From Taishania sp. (GTDB lineage Bacteria; Bacteroidota; Bacteroidia; Flavobacteriales_D; Crocinitomicaceae), in NCBI GenBank assembly GCA_030150045.1, contig JASLGM010000013.1, positions 1 through 33,766 of the forward strand: a stretch of 33,766 nt of DNA, read 5' to 3'. The notes under the pieces were generated by a model. That model was not told where the DNA came from. It made no database searches and saw only the letters and a list, made by a program, of their open reading frames with translations. Each line of letters starts with the position of its first letter. The stretch's first letter is position 1. Positions 1-8,540 of this stretch are shown one piece after another. A program made the translations under genes and the position numbers.

Positions 1-141
1 AATTGAAGGTAGTGATTTTTATGAAAATAAATACGTTTCACTTAATGAAAATAGTAATCAAAACCAGTGAAAAACTTGCAAGTAAGGCTTTTAATTTCAG
101 TTAATGTGTGAAATTTGAATGGCGTAAATTTCTTATTTTTC
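1..141. repeat. 141-bp terminal direct repeat, copy 1
   Basis: Bases 1-141 are identical to 33626-33766, the last 141 bases of the window. The repeat starts two bases upstream (on the minus strand) of the ATG of the last RHS cassette. Its first 25-30 bases also match the 5' flank of the middle cassette at 31816-31840. An exact 141-base overlap is what a de Bruijn assembler with k=141 leaves on a contig that closes on itself. No gene is seen in it. Confidence 0.95.
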
Positions 142-144
142 TTT

Positions 145-305
145 TTCCCTTGATGAAAAAAGAAACAAAAAAATCAAGGCCTGTACTCCGTTTTGCTAAA
201 AAACTAGCGACTCTTAGCTAAAGAACTGAACTCGTCCCTCGGACTCAAACAACAGTTCTTCTTTACGCTGCGTTTGCCGTTTTTGTTACGCAAAACTACA
301 TAAGG
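145..305. repeat. Hairpin-rich intergenic element (family 3)
   Basis: This stretch has nested inverted repeats and no credible gene. CCTTGAT near 147 faces ATCAAGG near 172. An outer pair, GTTTTGC (190-196) and GCAAAAC (290-296), encloses a perfect inner 8-bp pair, AAGAACTG (221-228) and CAGTTCTT (253-260). The layout resembles dispersed non-coding repeats common in Bacteroidota genomes. Only one copy lies in this window, so calling it a repeat rests on general knowledge of such elements, not on a second copy here. Confidence 0.45.
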
Positions 306-390
306 GCCGATTTTATTCCGGAAAGCATAAAGCTTTGGATTTTGGTTTTCGGTTGAAATACAGCATTATTTTCAAGCAAATATTATCCTT

Positions 391-555
391 AAAATGAAAA
401 CAGATTTTCAGCCCGGAAGGAGCAGCGATAGCTCTACGAGCCCAAAAAGGAAGGTGAACGTTTGTTTGCCACAGCGACCAGCGGAAGCTCGGGGCATGCA
501 ATACGTGAACCCTTTTTGGGAAGGAGACTAAAGCGCGTATACCGTTAAGGATGCT
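391..555 (+). repeat. Dispersed structured repeat, family 1, copy A
   Basis: This 165-bp block matches 28740-28904 (copy D) base for base except at about nine positions. More distant inverted relatives lie at 9323-9468 (B) and 28264-28407 (C). Shared landmarks, read on the strand opposite to A, are CCTTAACGGT...GCTTTAGT at one end and TAGCTATCGC at the other. A perfect 10-bp stem, CCCAAAAAGG (441-450) with CCTTTTTGGG (511-520), encloses 60 bases. Short open frames crossing it are not credible genes. The rest of 556-690 shows nothing I recognise. Confidence 0.85.
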
Positions 556-693
556 AAAAGAAATGTCATTTCTTCAAGGTTATTTCTAGCGAAAATACCT
601 TCCTTGAATTTTCGAAAACAAAACGAAGTTAAACGAATTCCAAACGAAACCCTACGGATATAGACTGGGCTTTTCACAGGAAAATTATTCTTC

Positions 694-701
694 TACTTTT
701 G
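694..701 (+). promoter_or_regulatory. Putative Bacteroidota -7 promoter element
   Basis: TACTTTTG matches the TAnnTTTG consensus of the primary sigma factor of Bacteroidota. The expected upstream TTG at N19 reads TTT (672-674), so only the -7 element is good. Transcription would start near 708 and leave a leader of about 46 bases before the ATG at 754. Confidence 0.5.
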
Positions 702-753
702 CCTCTGCTCAAAAGAAGCACTACAAATTATTATAACTTAAAAAACAATTTTT

Positions 754-1263
754 ATGAGAGTATTGGCTTTGATCTTAATGACCTTGTCGTTTATAGTAGG
801 TGGCGCATGTGCCGGAATTTTGTTCAAAAACATTGAAAACAGAATGGGTGGAACAGATTACAGCGTCGTTGATGAATTGCAAGCACAGATTGATGAATTA
901 ACAAAAAGTGGTATCGATGTTACAACGATTGATGATCCGGAGTTACAAGAGTCTCTTGATGTATTAAACAATATGCCTCCAAAATGGAAAGTACAAACTG
1001 CTGGTCCATTAGGAATCGTTTTAGCTGTGTGTGGTTTAATCATGGTCGTTATTGCTTACATGAAAAAATCAGTTATCAAAATCGTGAGTGTGGCTGTTGT
1101 ACTATTAGCACTTGCATTATGGATCATTACTCCAAATATCGAAGCGGGATTGTTCTCTGGTGCTAACCCTAAATCGATTGCATTTATCGCATTGATTGGA
1201 TTAACAATTTCCTCTTTATTTGCTTTCTTAAGCTTTACATTCGCGAAAAAAAAGGTGGCATAA
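754..1263 (+). CDS. Four-helix integral membrane protein, unknown function
   Basis: This 169-residue protein belongs to no family I recognise. It has four hydrophobic segments: residues about 1-24 (an N-terminal signal-anchor), 83-104, 107-130 and 138-163. A soluble acidic stretch (about 25-80) sits between the first and second segments and would face one side of the inner membrane. The last residues, AKKKVA, suggest a cytoplasmic C-terminus. The gene stands alone, with its own -7 promoter element at 694-701 and a terminator at 1327-1377. The start is the first ATG after the promoter, and no Shine-Dalgarno sequence is visible, as is common in this phylum. I am confident it is a real gene, but its role is unknown. 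Confidence 0.8.
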   Translation: MRVLALILMTLSFIVGGACAGILFKNIENRMGGTDYSVVDELQAQIDELTKSGIDVTTIDDPELQESLDVLNNMPPKWKVQTAGPLGIVLAVCGLIMVVIAYMKKSVIKIVSVAVVLLALALWIITPNIEAGLFSGANPKSIAFIALIGLTISSLFAFLSFTFAKKKVA

Positions 1264-1326
1264 ACATCCGTATATAAAGTTAGTCGTTGTGGCATATAAT
1301 CGCTTCAACACGGTTCTTACCTAATA

Positions 1327-1377
1327 AAAAGACTCACTAAAGCCAAGTACGAAAACTTGTCTTTCAGTGGGTCTTTT
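1327..1377 (+). terminator. Rho-independent terminator
   Basis: AAAAGACTCACT (from 1327) pairs with AGTGGGTCTTTT (ending 1377), with one wobble. A smaller CAAGT/ACTTG hairpin sits inside, and the right arm ends in a T run. It lies about 60 bases after the membrane-protein stop codon. The rest of the 312-base gap (1264-1575) holds only the rsmI promoter element. Confidence 0.6.
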
Positions 1378-1539
1378 GCTGTTTATATAAACGGTTGTCT
1401 TCCTATCATCAGGTCGAAAAGGCTACTAGACTAAGAAGATAGTCGAGTTAAACCTGTAATTAGATAGCAAAAGGAAAATTGGGAACGCTTTTCTTTAGCT
1501 ATTGATGGAAAGAATGAAAAAGGGGTAACAAAATTGAAT

Positions 1540-1547
1540 TAACTTTG
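1540..1547 (+). promoter_or_regulatory. Putative -7 promoter element of rsmI
   Basis: TAACTTTG is a perfect TAnnTTTG match. Transcription would begin near 1554, giving a leader of about 22 bases before the rsmI ATG. No TTG is seen at the ideal -33 distance. Confidence 0.5.
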
Positions 1548-1575
1548 TAGGAGCATCACGCTTAAAGAAATCATT

Positions 1576-2247
1576 ATGCCAAAATTGTGTTTAGTTCCTA
1601 CACCCATCGGGAACCTCGAAGACATCACTTTACGTGCCATTAGAATGTTAAAAGAAGCCGATTTCATTTTGGCGGAAGATACACGTGTGACCAAAAAATT
1701 ACTCAATCACCTAGATATAAATAATCAAGTGTATGCTTTCCATGCTCACAATGAACACAAGGTGTTGAATGGAATCATTGACCGAATTCAAGCGACTGAA
1801 TGTTGTGTCCTTGTATCTGACGCTGGAACGCCGGCCATTTCAGATCCTGGATTCCTACTTGTTCGCGCTTGCTTAGAAGCGGGTATTCCTGTGGAATGTC
1901 TTCCGGGTGCAACAGCTGTTATTCCTGCTTTGGTTGGAAGTGGATTTCCTTGCGATAAATTCATTTTCGAAGGTTTTTTACCTCACAAAAAAGGGAGAAT
2001 GACGCGTTTACAAAATTTAAAGGATAGCCAAAGAACCGCTGTACTCTACGAATCGCCTCATCGCCTCATAAAATGCTTGGAGCAGATAGCAGAAGTTTTT
2101 GGCCCTACGCACGAAGTGTGTGTGGTACGTGAACTCTCTAAAATGTTTGAAACATATCACCGAGGTACAGCTGAAGAACTAAAGATTCATTTCGAAAATC
2201 ATGCGCCTAAAGGTGAAATCGTAATCGTTTTAAAGGAAGCAGAATGA
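1576..2247 (+). CDS. rsmI: 16S rRNA (cytidine(1402)-2'-O)-methyltransferase RsmI
   Basis: RsmI uses S-adenosylmethionine to methylate the ribose of C1402 in the decoding centre of 16S rRNA. The 223-residue protein starts with the family signature LVPTPIGNLEDITLRA (residues 5-20), followed by ILAEDTRVTKKLL. It also has the glycine-rich VSDAGTPAISDPG segment near 80 and the PGATAV stretch near 113, all typical of the SAM-binding tetrapyrrole-methylase fold. It is somewhat shorter than the E. coli protein (286 residues), lacking most of the C-terminal extension, as is usual in this phylum. Its stop overlaps the start of the next gene as ATGA (2244-2247), so the two are probably translationally coupled. 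A -7 promoter element lies at 1540-1547. Confidence 0.95.
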   Translation: MPKLCLVPTPIGNLEDITLRAIRMLKEADFILAEDTRVTKKLLNHLDINNQVYAFHAHNEHKVLNGIIDRIQATECCVLVSDAGTPAISDPGFLLVRACLEAGIPVECLPGATAVIPALVGSGFPCDKFIFEGFLPHKKGRMTRLQNLKDSQRTAVLYESPHRLIKCLEQIAEVFGPTHEVCVVRELSKMFETYHRGTAEELKIHFENHAPKGEIVIVLKEAE

Positions 2248-3275
2248 AAACAGAAGCTTTTGTAATTCAACAAACAGGTCGAATTGAAACGGCTTTTCAG
2301 AAAACAGAATTCGAAATTGGAACGCCTGGTGACAATGATCTTTTGATAGAAGTCGAAGCCTTTGGACTCAATTATGCCGACGTAATGGCGGCACGTGGAT
2401 TGTACGCAGAAATGCCTAAAACACCATGTGTGGTAGGATATGAGGTTACCGGACGCATCCAAAAAGTGGGTAAAAATGTACCTGCGGACTGGGTGGGCAA
2501 AAAAGTACTTTCCTTTACGCGTTTTGGTGGTTACGCAAAACATGTAATCGTTCCCATGCACGCTGCTCAACTTTTAAAAGAAGACGAGGATGGTGTCACG
2601 TTACTTTCCCTTGTTACTCAAGGTGCAACGGCTTTTTTTATGACAGAAATGGCCACGCAGATGTATCCCAAAGACAAAGTACTCATCCACGCAGCTGCGG
2701 GTGGTGTGGGTACATTTTTGATACAATTAGTAAAACGACGAGGAGCTACGGCAATTGCCAAAATCGGCAACGACAGCAAATCGGATTATGTAAAGCATTT
2801 AGGTGCCGATATAGTGGTAAATTACAACCATGCCGATTATACGGAACAACTAAAAGGGAAAGGTTTTCAAGACATTGATGTTTCCTTTAATCCAGTTGCT
2901 GGCCCGACCTACAAAAAGGATTTCAAACATCTAGCTTTTGGTGGACGTATGCTTCTATATGGTGGTTCTGCCTTGGGAAATTACGCTAAAAACATCTTTG
3001 GTAAAATCAATTTTATGCGTTCAATGGGCATCCTTCTGCCGATTGTAACGATGATGCAAAGCAAGTCGTTGATTGGTATCAATATGCTTAAAATTGGTGA
3101 TCGTTTTCCGGAAAGATTAAGTTTGGCCATGAAAGGGATCTACGATTTATATGCAAAAGGCGAAATTCAACTACCGAAAACGACCATTTACAGTGAATCG
3201 GATTTCCTTGAAGCTTTCAAAGCTTTGGATGCAGGAAAAACAATGGGAAAATTAGTTATCAAATGGGATAAATAA
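2244..3275 (+). CDS. Zinc-independent MDR oxidoreductase, quinone-oxidoreductase/VAT-1-like
   Basis: This 343-residue medium-chain dehydrogenase/reductase has an N-terminal GroES-like domain (about 1-125), with LNYADVMAARGLY near 41 as in quinone oxidoreductases. A Rossmann domain follows, with the NADPH-binding loop AAAGGVG near residues 149-155. The cysteine and histidine ligands for the catalytic zinc of alcohol dehydrogenases are absent, which fits the quinone-oxidoreductase/VAT-1 branch. Such enzymes reduce quinones or activated double bonds using NADPH; the substrate cannot be read from sequence. The gene overlaps rsmI by four bases. No terminator follows directly; instead the structured repeats at 3317-3694 fill the gap to the convergent infB gene. 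Confidence 0.85.
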   Translation: MKTEAFVIQQTGRIETAFQKTEFEIGTPGDNDLLIEVEAFGLNYADVMAARGLYAEMPKTPCVVGYEVTGRIQKVGKNVPADWVGKKVLSFTRFGGYAKHVIVPMHAAQLLKEDEDGVTLLSLVTQGATAFFMTEMATQMYPKDKVLIHAAAGGVGTFLIQLVKRRGATAIAKIGNDSKSDYVKHLGADIVVNYNHADYTEQLKGKGFQDIDVSFNPVAGPTYKKDFKHLAFGGRMLLYGGSALGNYAKNIFGKINFMRSMGILLPIVTMMQSKSLIGINMLKIGDRFPERLSLAMKGIYDLYAKGEIQLPKTTIYSESDFLEAFKALDAGKTMGKLVIKWDK

Positions 3276-3316
3276 TTTCCTTCATAATAAAATGTAACGG
3301 ATTAACAGAATATTTT

Positions 3317-3425
3317 GGGCGTTACCCCCAAGGCTTTGGGGGTCAGGCTATCCGCTTTTAGTCACTTTTTTCCCCAAGTAAACTTGGGAAAAAAGTGAGC
3401 TAACCACTACTATCCTTAACGCGGG
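3317..3425 (+). repeat. Dispersed structured repeat, family 2, copy E
   Basis: It runs from GGGCGTTACC to CCTTAACGCGGG and contains the family core GGTCAGGCTATCCGCT. It has two hairpins: ACCCCCAA (3324-3331) with TTGGGGGT (3336-3343), and a 17-bp stem with one bulge, left arm 3362-3379 and right arm 3382-3398. It faces the inverted copy F across 165 bases (3426-3590) in which I see no gene. Confidence 0.8.
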
Positions 3426-3590
3426 TTTACATTTCAACCTGAAAATCATTTCTTTTATTTTTGTTCATGTGGATTAAATTCATGTAAGCGACGTGATGTT
3501 CAACGTATATCTAAAAAGAGCTTAAAACACAAATAAAACCCTCTTTTCGGCTCCTTACATCAACTTTCGAAGATGGTTTAATGGTGAGCC

Positions 3591-3694
3591 GCGTTAGGGA
3601 TAAAAGCGGCATCCTTTTGAGGAACGTAGTGTAACAAAAGATAAAGCGGCTAGCCCGACTGCATCCCCAATTAGCTTGGGGTGCGGTAACGCCC
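3591..3694 (-). repeat. Dispersed structured repeat, family 2, copy F (inverted)
   Basis: Read on the minus strand it begins GGGCGTTACCGC, has GGGCTAGCCGCTTTATC in the middle and ends GGATGCCGCTTTTATCCCTAACGC-like, with the same landmarks as copy E. Its first hairpin pairs 3661-3670 with 3675-3683 around a short loop. The stem bases differ from those of E and G, but the stem sits in the same place. Confidence 0.8.
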
Positions 3695-3719
3695 AGATGA
3701 AAAAATAAAGGACAAAAAA

Positions 3720-3741
3720 AAAGCCACTTTTCAGTGGCTTT
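3720..3741 (-). terminator. Terminator of the rimP-nusA-infB operon
   Basis: A perfect 9-bp stem, AAAGCCACT (3720-3728) and AGTGGCTTT (3733-3741), has a 4-base loop. On the minus strand it is followed by a run of about nine T. It lies 19 bases after the infB stop codon. Confidence 0.9.
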
Positions 3742-3759
3742 CTGTATATTTTGAAGGTA

Positions 3760-6702
3760 TTACAATTTTCTTGCTACCTCAACTTCTTCGAATGCTTCGA
3801 TAATGTCACCTACTTTGATGTCGTTGTATTTATCGATATTCAAACCACATTCGTAGTTGTTTTTCACCTCTTTCACATCGTCTTTGAAGCGTTTCAAAGA
3901 TCCTAATGATCCGGTGTGAATTACAATTCCGTCGCGGATAATTCTAATTCTAGAGTTACGTTTGATGATACCATCCATTACATAACATCCTGCAATTGTA
4001 CCCACTTTCGTGATGTCAAATGTTTCGCGTACTTCCGCAGATCCAACCACTTTTTCTTCGATATCTGGAGAAAGCATTCCTTCCATTGCTGCCTTGATTT
4101 CCTCAATAGCTTTATAGATTACAGAATACATTCTGATGTCGATTTGCTCCGTTTCTGCTAATTTTCTAGCCGAAGGAACCGGTCTAACCTGGAACCCGAT
4201 GATGATTGCATCTGAAGCGGAAGCAAGGTTAATGTCTGCTTCTGAGATTGCTCCAACACCTTTGTGTACAATGTTCACTTGGATTTCTCCTGTTGACAAT
4301 TGCAGTAAGGAATCGGACAATGCCTCTACGGATCCATCTACGTCCCCTTTTACGATGATGTTCAACTCTTTAAAGTCACCGATAGCCAAACGTCTACCGA
4401 TTTCATCCAATGTAATGTGTTTCGTAGTTCTAAGTCCTTGCTCACGGTACAATTGCTCACGTTTCGTTGCGATGTTTTTCGCTTCACGCTCGTCATCCAT
4501 TACGTGGAATTTATCTCCCGCGCTTGGTGCACCGTTAATCCCTAGGATTTGAACTGGTGTTGATGGTCCAGCCGTTTTCAATGCATTTCCTTTTTCGTCA
4601 TGCATTGCACGTACTTTACCGTAGCAACGACCTACAACAATTACGTCTCCAATTTTAAGTGTTCCCGTTTCTACCAAGATGGTTGTTACGTAACCTTTTC
4701 CTTTATCAAGAGAAGATTCAATAACTGCTCCAACTGCGTTTTTATTCGGGTTTGCTTTCAATTCAAGCATATCTGCTTCAAGCAATACTTTTTCAAGTAG
4801 TAAATCAATGTTTACATTTTGTTTTGCAGAGATTTCTTGAACTTGGTATTGTCCACCCCAATCTTCAAGTAGGATATTCATTTGTGATAATTGCTCTCTA
4901 ATCTTATCTGGGTTTGCGCCCGGTTTATCGATTTTATTGATGGCAAATACCATTGGAACACCAGCAGCTTGCGCATGGGAAATAGCTTCTTTTGTTTGAG
5001 GCATCACGTCATCATCTGCTGCAACGATAATAATGGCAACATCCGTAATTTGAGCACCACGTGCACGCATCGCTGTAAAGGCTTCGTGACCTGGTGTATC
5101 TAAGAATGTCAATTTTTTACCGTTAGAAGTCGTTAATGAGTACGCTCCAATGTGCTGTGTAATTCCTCCAGCCTCACCTTGTGTAACGTTTGCGTTACGG
5201 ATACGGTCAAGAAGAGAAGTTTTACCGTGATCCACGTGCCCCATTACCGTAATAATTGGAGGTCGTGAAATAAGGTCTTCTTCTTTATCTTCTACAACTG
5301 GAATTGCTTCTGATACTTCTGCACTTACGAAATCTACTTCAAAACCGAATTCATCAGCTACGATTTGAATCGTTTCAGCATCTAAACGTTGGTTAATAGA
5401 AGCGAATATTCCAAGCGACATACAAGCAGAAATAACTTGAGTAGGAGTTACGTTCATCATCGCTCCAAGTTCTGAAACGGTAACGAATTCTGTTAACTTC
5501 AATACTCTTTCTTCTAACTCTGCAGCTAGTTCTTCTTCTTGACGTCTTTGTGCAAAACGATCTCTTTTATCTCTACGGTTTTTAGAACCTTTTGATTTTG
5601 TATTTTTCTTAGACAAACGTGCTAAGGTATCCTTAATTTCTTTTTGGATATCTTGTGCCGAAATTTCAGGTTTATCTACTCGAGGAGCTACGCCACCTTT
5701 TTTGAAGTTTCCTTTGTTACGGTTGTTGTCATTTCTTTGTCCACCACCAGTGTTGTTACCACCTGCGTTTGGCGTGTTCCCTCCCGTATTTTGCTGTTGA
5801 GTTTGTTGTTTGTTAACGTCAATTTTCTTGATGCGTTTACGTTTTTTACGATCTCCTTGCGCATTATGGTTATTGGAAGATTTTGGTTTTTCAACAGGCA
5901 ATTCGATTTTACCTAGGACTTTTGGTCCAGTTAACACTTGACTTTGAACACGGATTGTTTCAATTTCTGGTGCTTTAGGTTTTTCTTCTACCTTTTTCTC
6001 TTCCACGGGTTTTTCCACCACAGGCTCAACTTTTTTCACCGGTTCTTTTTGAACAGGTTTCGCTTCTTGAACAACGGCTGGTTTAGGCGTTTGTTGTTTG
6101 TGCGTATTCTGCTCTGTTTTCGGTTTTTTATCAGGTCTAGTTTTGGTATTGATTTTATCTAAATCAATTTTCCCAATAACTTGTACTTTAATCTCCCCTT
6201 CACTTTGTGGTTCCTCTTTCGCTTCAGCAACTGGCTCCGGTTTTGGTTCCGGTTTTGGCTCTTCTGCTTTAGGTTTTTCCACTACTTCCTCTACCTTAAT
6301 TGCTTCAACAACAGGCTCAGGTTTCACCTCAATAACCGGTTCAGGTTTCGGTTCTGATTTTGTTTCAGTGACGATCACAGGTTCTGGTGTTGGCACCACT
6401 TCTGGTGTTTCAACAACCTCTTTTTTAGGAGCTGGAGTTACTTCTTGCTCCTCTGCACGGTTATCACGTAAAGAGACAGATTCTCTTTTTTCACGTTTAC
6501 CCAGTGACAATTTACTTTTCTCCTTTAAGTCTTGATCCGCAGCGAATTCTTGCTTAAGCATATCAAAATGCTCGGCATCCAATTTCGCGTTAGGATTCAC
6601 GTCTACCTGAACTCCTTTTTTCCCAAGAAATTCAACGAGCGTAGTGATTCCCACGTTTAATTCACCTGCAGCCTTACCTAGTCTTATTGGTTTTCCCGCC
6701 AT
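3760..6702 (-). CDS. infB: Translation initiation factor IF-2
   Basis: IF-2 is the GTPase that brings fMet-tRNA to the 30S subunit and promotes subunit joining. The 980-residue protein has an N-terminal IF2_N module (about 1-55). A long low-complexity linker (about 75-370) is rich in K, P, E and V in the first part and in N, Q and G in the second. A second IF2_N-like module lies near 400-455. The G domain follows, with G1 GHVDHGKT at 488-495, DTPGHE (G3) and NKID (G4), then domains II to IV. It is longer than the E. coli factor (890) because of the linker. It is the last gene of the operon, 55 bases after nusA, with a clear terminator at 3720-3741. The start is supported by the conserved N-terminal module (MAGKPIRLGKAAGELNVG). 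Confidence 0.98.
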   Translation of the reverse strand: MAGKPIRLGKAAGELNVGITTLVEFLGKKGVQVDVNPNAKLDAEHFDMLKQEFAADQDLKEKSKLSLGKREKRESVSLRDNRAEEQEVTPAPKKEVVETPEVVPTPEPVIVTETKSEPKPEPVIEVKPEPVVEAIKVEEVVEKPKAEEPKPEPKPEPVAEAKEEPQSEGEIKVQVIGKIDLDKINTKTRPDKKPKTEQNTHKQQTPKPAVVQEAKPVQKEPVKKVEPVVEKPVEEKKVEEKPKAPEIETIRVQSQVLTGPKVLGKIELPVEKPKSSNNHNAQGDRKKRKRIKKIDVNKQQTQQQNTGGNTPNAGGNNTGGGQRNDNNRNKGNFKKGGVAPRVDKPEISAQDIQKEIKDTLARLSKKNTKSKGSKNRRDKRDRFAQRRQEEELAAELEERVLKLTEFVTVSELGAMMNVTPTQVISACMSLGIFASINQRLDAETIQIVADEFGFEVDFVSAEVSEAIPVVEDKEEDLISRPPIITVMGHVDHGKTSLLDRIRNANVTQGEAGGITQHIGAYSLTTSNGKKLTFLDTPGHEAFTAMRARGAQITDVAIIIVAADDDVMPQTKEAISHAQAAGVPMVFAINKIDKPGANPDKIREQLSQMNILLEDWGGQYQVQEISAKQNVNIDLLLEKVLLEADMLELKANPNKNAVGAVIESSLDKGKGYVTTILVETGTLKIGDVIVVGRCYGKVRAMHDEKGNALKTAGPSTPVQILGINGAPSAGDKFHVMDDEREAKNIATKREQLYREQGLRTTKHITLDEIGRRLAIGDFKELNIIVKGDVDGSVEALSDSLLQLSTGEIQVNIVHKGVGAISEADINLASASDAIIIGFQVRPVPSARKLAETEQIDIRMYSVIYKAIEEIKAAMEGMLSPDIEEKVVGSAEVRETFDITKVGTIAGCYVMDGIIKRNSRIRIIRDGIVIHTGSLGSLKRFKDDVKEVKNNYECGLNIDKYNDIKVGDIIEAFEEVEVARKL

Positions 6703-6757
6703 AAATATTGTGCGTACTTTGTCTTTTAATTTTCTAAATATACTTGAACTTGCCTAA

Positions 6758-7993
6758 TTATTCGAATTCTGCACTAAGTATTTTAAACACTTCAAGTATT
6801 GTTTCTTCTTCTAAATCGGTACGGTGCGTTAAGTCTTCTACAGACAATTGAAGTACTGATTTAGCTGTATCACAACCGATAGCTTTAAGCTCATCGATAA
6901 TCCATCCATCGATTTCGTCAGAGAATTCTTCTAAATCCACGTCATCGATATCCACTTCACCTTCACGGTAAACATCCAATTCATATCCTGTTAATCGTCC
7001 GGCCAATTTAATGTTGTGTCCTCCTTTACCGATCGCCAATGATACTTGGTCTGGTTTTAAGTAAACACGTGCTCTTCTGTCTTCTTCTTCCAACTCAATA
7101 GAAGAGATTTTAGCAGGAGATAGTGATCTTTGGATAAACAATTGAGGGTTTGTTGTGTAGTTAATCACGTCGATATTTTCATTTCTCAACTCACGAACGA
7201 TTCCGTGAATACGAGATCCTTTCATACCAACGCATGCGCCTACTGGATCAATACGATCATCGTAAGACTCTACCGCAACTTTTGCACGCTCTCCTGGTTC
7301 TCTCTCGATTTTCTTAATGGTAATCAAACCATCAAAAACTTCTGGCACCTCTAACTCAAACAAACGCTCAAGGAATTCTGGTGCAGTACGAGATAAAATA
7401 ATAACTGGAGAGGAATTACGCATATCTACTTTCGCTACAACTGCGCGAATAGCTTCTCCTTTTTTGAAGTAATCAGCTGGAATTTGCTCCGATTTAGGCA
7501 AGATTAACTCATTCCCTTCATCGTCAATTACCATGATTTCTTTTTTCCAAACTTGGTATACTTCACCTGTAACGATCTCTCCAACGCGCTCTTTATACAC
7601 ACGATAAAGTTGATCTTTCTCAAGCTCCATGATTCTTGAAATCAAGTTTTGGCGCAAAGACAAAATGTTTCTACGTCCAAAGTCTTCGAATTTAAACTCT
7701 TCTGTTACTTCTTCTCCAATTTCAAAATCTGGTTCAATCTTAATTGCATCTGAATATGCAATTTCTGTATTTGAATCCTCTACCTCTCCGTCGCCAACAA
7801 TTTCTTTGTTAATGAAGATTTGAACATCTCCTTTATCAATATTAACAACGATATCAATGTGTTGATCTGTGTCGAATTTTTTCTTCAACATTGATCTAAA
7901 AACATCCTCTAGTACATGTTGCATCGTTTGCTTGTCGATGCTTTTGTTTTCTTTAAACTCTGAAAACGATTCAATTAATTCAAGGCTATTCAT
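6758..7993 (-). CDS. nusA: Transcription termination/antitermination factor NusA
   Basis: NusA binds RNA polymerase and nascent RNA and modulates pausing, termination and antitermination. The 411-residue protein has the N-terminal polymerase-binding domain (about 1-130). An S1 domain follows near 135-200 (GEIVTGEVYQVWKKEIMVID), then two KH domains near 230-345, with VGACVGMKGSRIHGI and LAIGKGGHNIKLA as the GxxG loops. A short helix-hairpin-like tail (about 365-411) ends the protein. The two acidic repeats of E. coli NusA are not clearly present, but the tail is longer than in B. subtilis (371 residues). It starts six bases after the rimP stop, so the two are co-transcribed. This product may regulate its own operon through the leader hairpin at 8486-8510 (inference). 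Confidence 0.97.
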   Translation of the reverse strand: MNSLELIESFSEFKENKSIDKQTMQHVLEDVFRSMLKKKFDTDQHIDIVVNIDKGDVQIFINKEIVGDGEVEDSNTEIAYSDAIKIEPDFEIGEEVTEEFKFEDFGRRNILSLRQNLISRIMELEKDQLYRVYKERVGEIVTGEVYQVWKKEIMVIDDEGNELILPKSEQIPADYFKKGEAIRAVVAKVDMRNSSPVIILSRTAPEFLERLFELEVPEVFDGLITIKKIEREPGERAKVAVESYDDRIDPVGACVGMKGSRIHGIVRELRNENIDVINYTTNPQLFIQRSLSPAKISSIELEEEDRRARVYLKPDQVSLAIGKGGHNIKLAGRLTGYELDVYREGEVDIDDVDLEEFSDEIDGWIIDELKAIGCDTAKSVLQLSVEDLTHRTDLEEETILEVFKILSAEFE

Positions 7994-7999
7994 ATGTAC

Positions 8000-8476
8000 C
8001 TATTTAAATGAAATAACAACTTTTGTTTGCTTCACTTCATCGTATGCAAATGTCTTTTGCTCTACAACTAGCTCTTTTTTCTTTTTTCCTTCAACAGCCA
8101 CTTTTGAAGCAGTTTCCACTGTGATTCCTTTCGTATCCGCAGCGATTAACTTTGCCTCAAACTTGCTTCCTTCATGAAGCCTCACTTCCACGTCTCTACC
8201 AATATTTTTCTCATACTGAGCTAAAACGCGAAAAGGCTTGTCTAAGCCTGCTGATGAAACATTTAATTCGAAATCTTGTTGTTCACGATCCAAGTTGTGT
8301 TCTATGTTTCGCGAAACAGACATGCAATCTTCTATAGATACACCTCCGCTGTGTTTATCCAACTCCACTGATATCACATTGGCTGGAGAGATGTTTAGTT
8401 CAACAACAAACAATCCATTTCCTAATGCCTCAATGCGCTCTTGTATTAACTCCTCTACACGTGATTTACTGATCAT
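8000..8476 (-). CDS. rimP: Ribosome maturation factor RimP
   Basis: RimP assists late assembly of the 30S subunit. The product from the chosen start is 158 residues, close to the family norm. It has the N-terminal alpha/beta domain (VEELIQERIEALGNGLFVVE) with the signature VSIEDCMSVSRNIEHNLD, and LNVSSAGLDKPF (the conserved VSSPGLDRPL region) before the C-terminal SH3-like domain. The open frame extends upstream to 8551, but that ATG lies inside the predicted promoter. Another in-frame ATG (8510-8512) sits at the edge of the leader hairpin. MISKSRVEEL at 8476 matches where RimP proteins normally begin. It is the first gene of rimP-nusA-infB, an order conserved in many bacteria. Confidence 0.93.
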   Translation of the reverse strand: MISKSRVEELIQERIEALGNGLFVVELNISPANVISVELDKHSGGVSIEDCMSVSRNIEHNLDREQQDFELNVSSAGLDKPFRVLAQYEKNIGRDVEVRLHEGSKFEAKLIAADTKGITVETASKVAVEGKKKKELVVEQKTFAYDEVKQTKVVISFK

Positions 8477-8485
8477 GCTATTTAT

Positions 8486-8510
8486 AAAAAGAGGGGACTT
8501 TCGTCCCCTC
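8486..8510 (-). promoter_or_regulatory. Terminator-like hairpin in the rimP leader (candidate attenuator)
   Basis: On the minus strand GAGGGGAC, a GAAA loop and GTCCCCTC form a perfect 8-bp GC-rich stem (8491-8510). TTTTTAT follows directly (8490 downward), so it has the form of an intrinsic terminator. It sits between the predicted transcription start (about 8535) and the rimP ATG (8476), with no gene before it. A terminator there would attenuate the nusA operon. Confidence 0.6.
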
Positions 8511-8540
8511 ATTATCAACAAAATTCCTAATTTTATGTTG

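Noticed and set aside
313..501. Minus-strand open frame of 62 codons
   Set aside because: It lies across repeat copy A. The equivalent stretch of copy D is open in a different frame and strand, and stem conservation shows the constraint is on structure, not on protein.
1264..1575. tRNA or other classical RNA gene in the gap before rsmI
   Set aside because: No cloverleaf, T-loop GGTTCRANYCC or CCA end was found here or in the other gaps. The gap holds a terminator and a promoter element.
5644..6535. Several plus-strand open frames opposite infB
   Set aside because: They mirror the low-complexity K/P/E- and N/Q-rich linker of IF-2 and have no start signals or recognisable domains.
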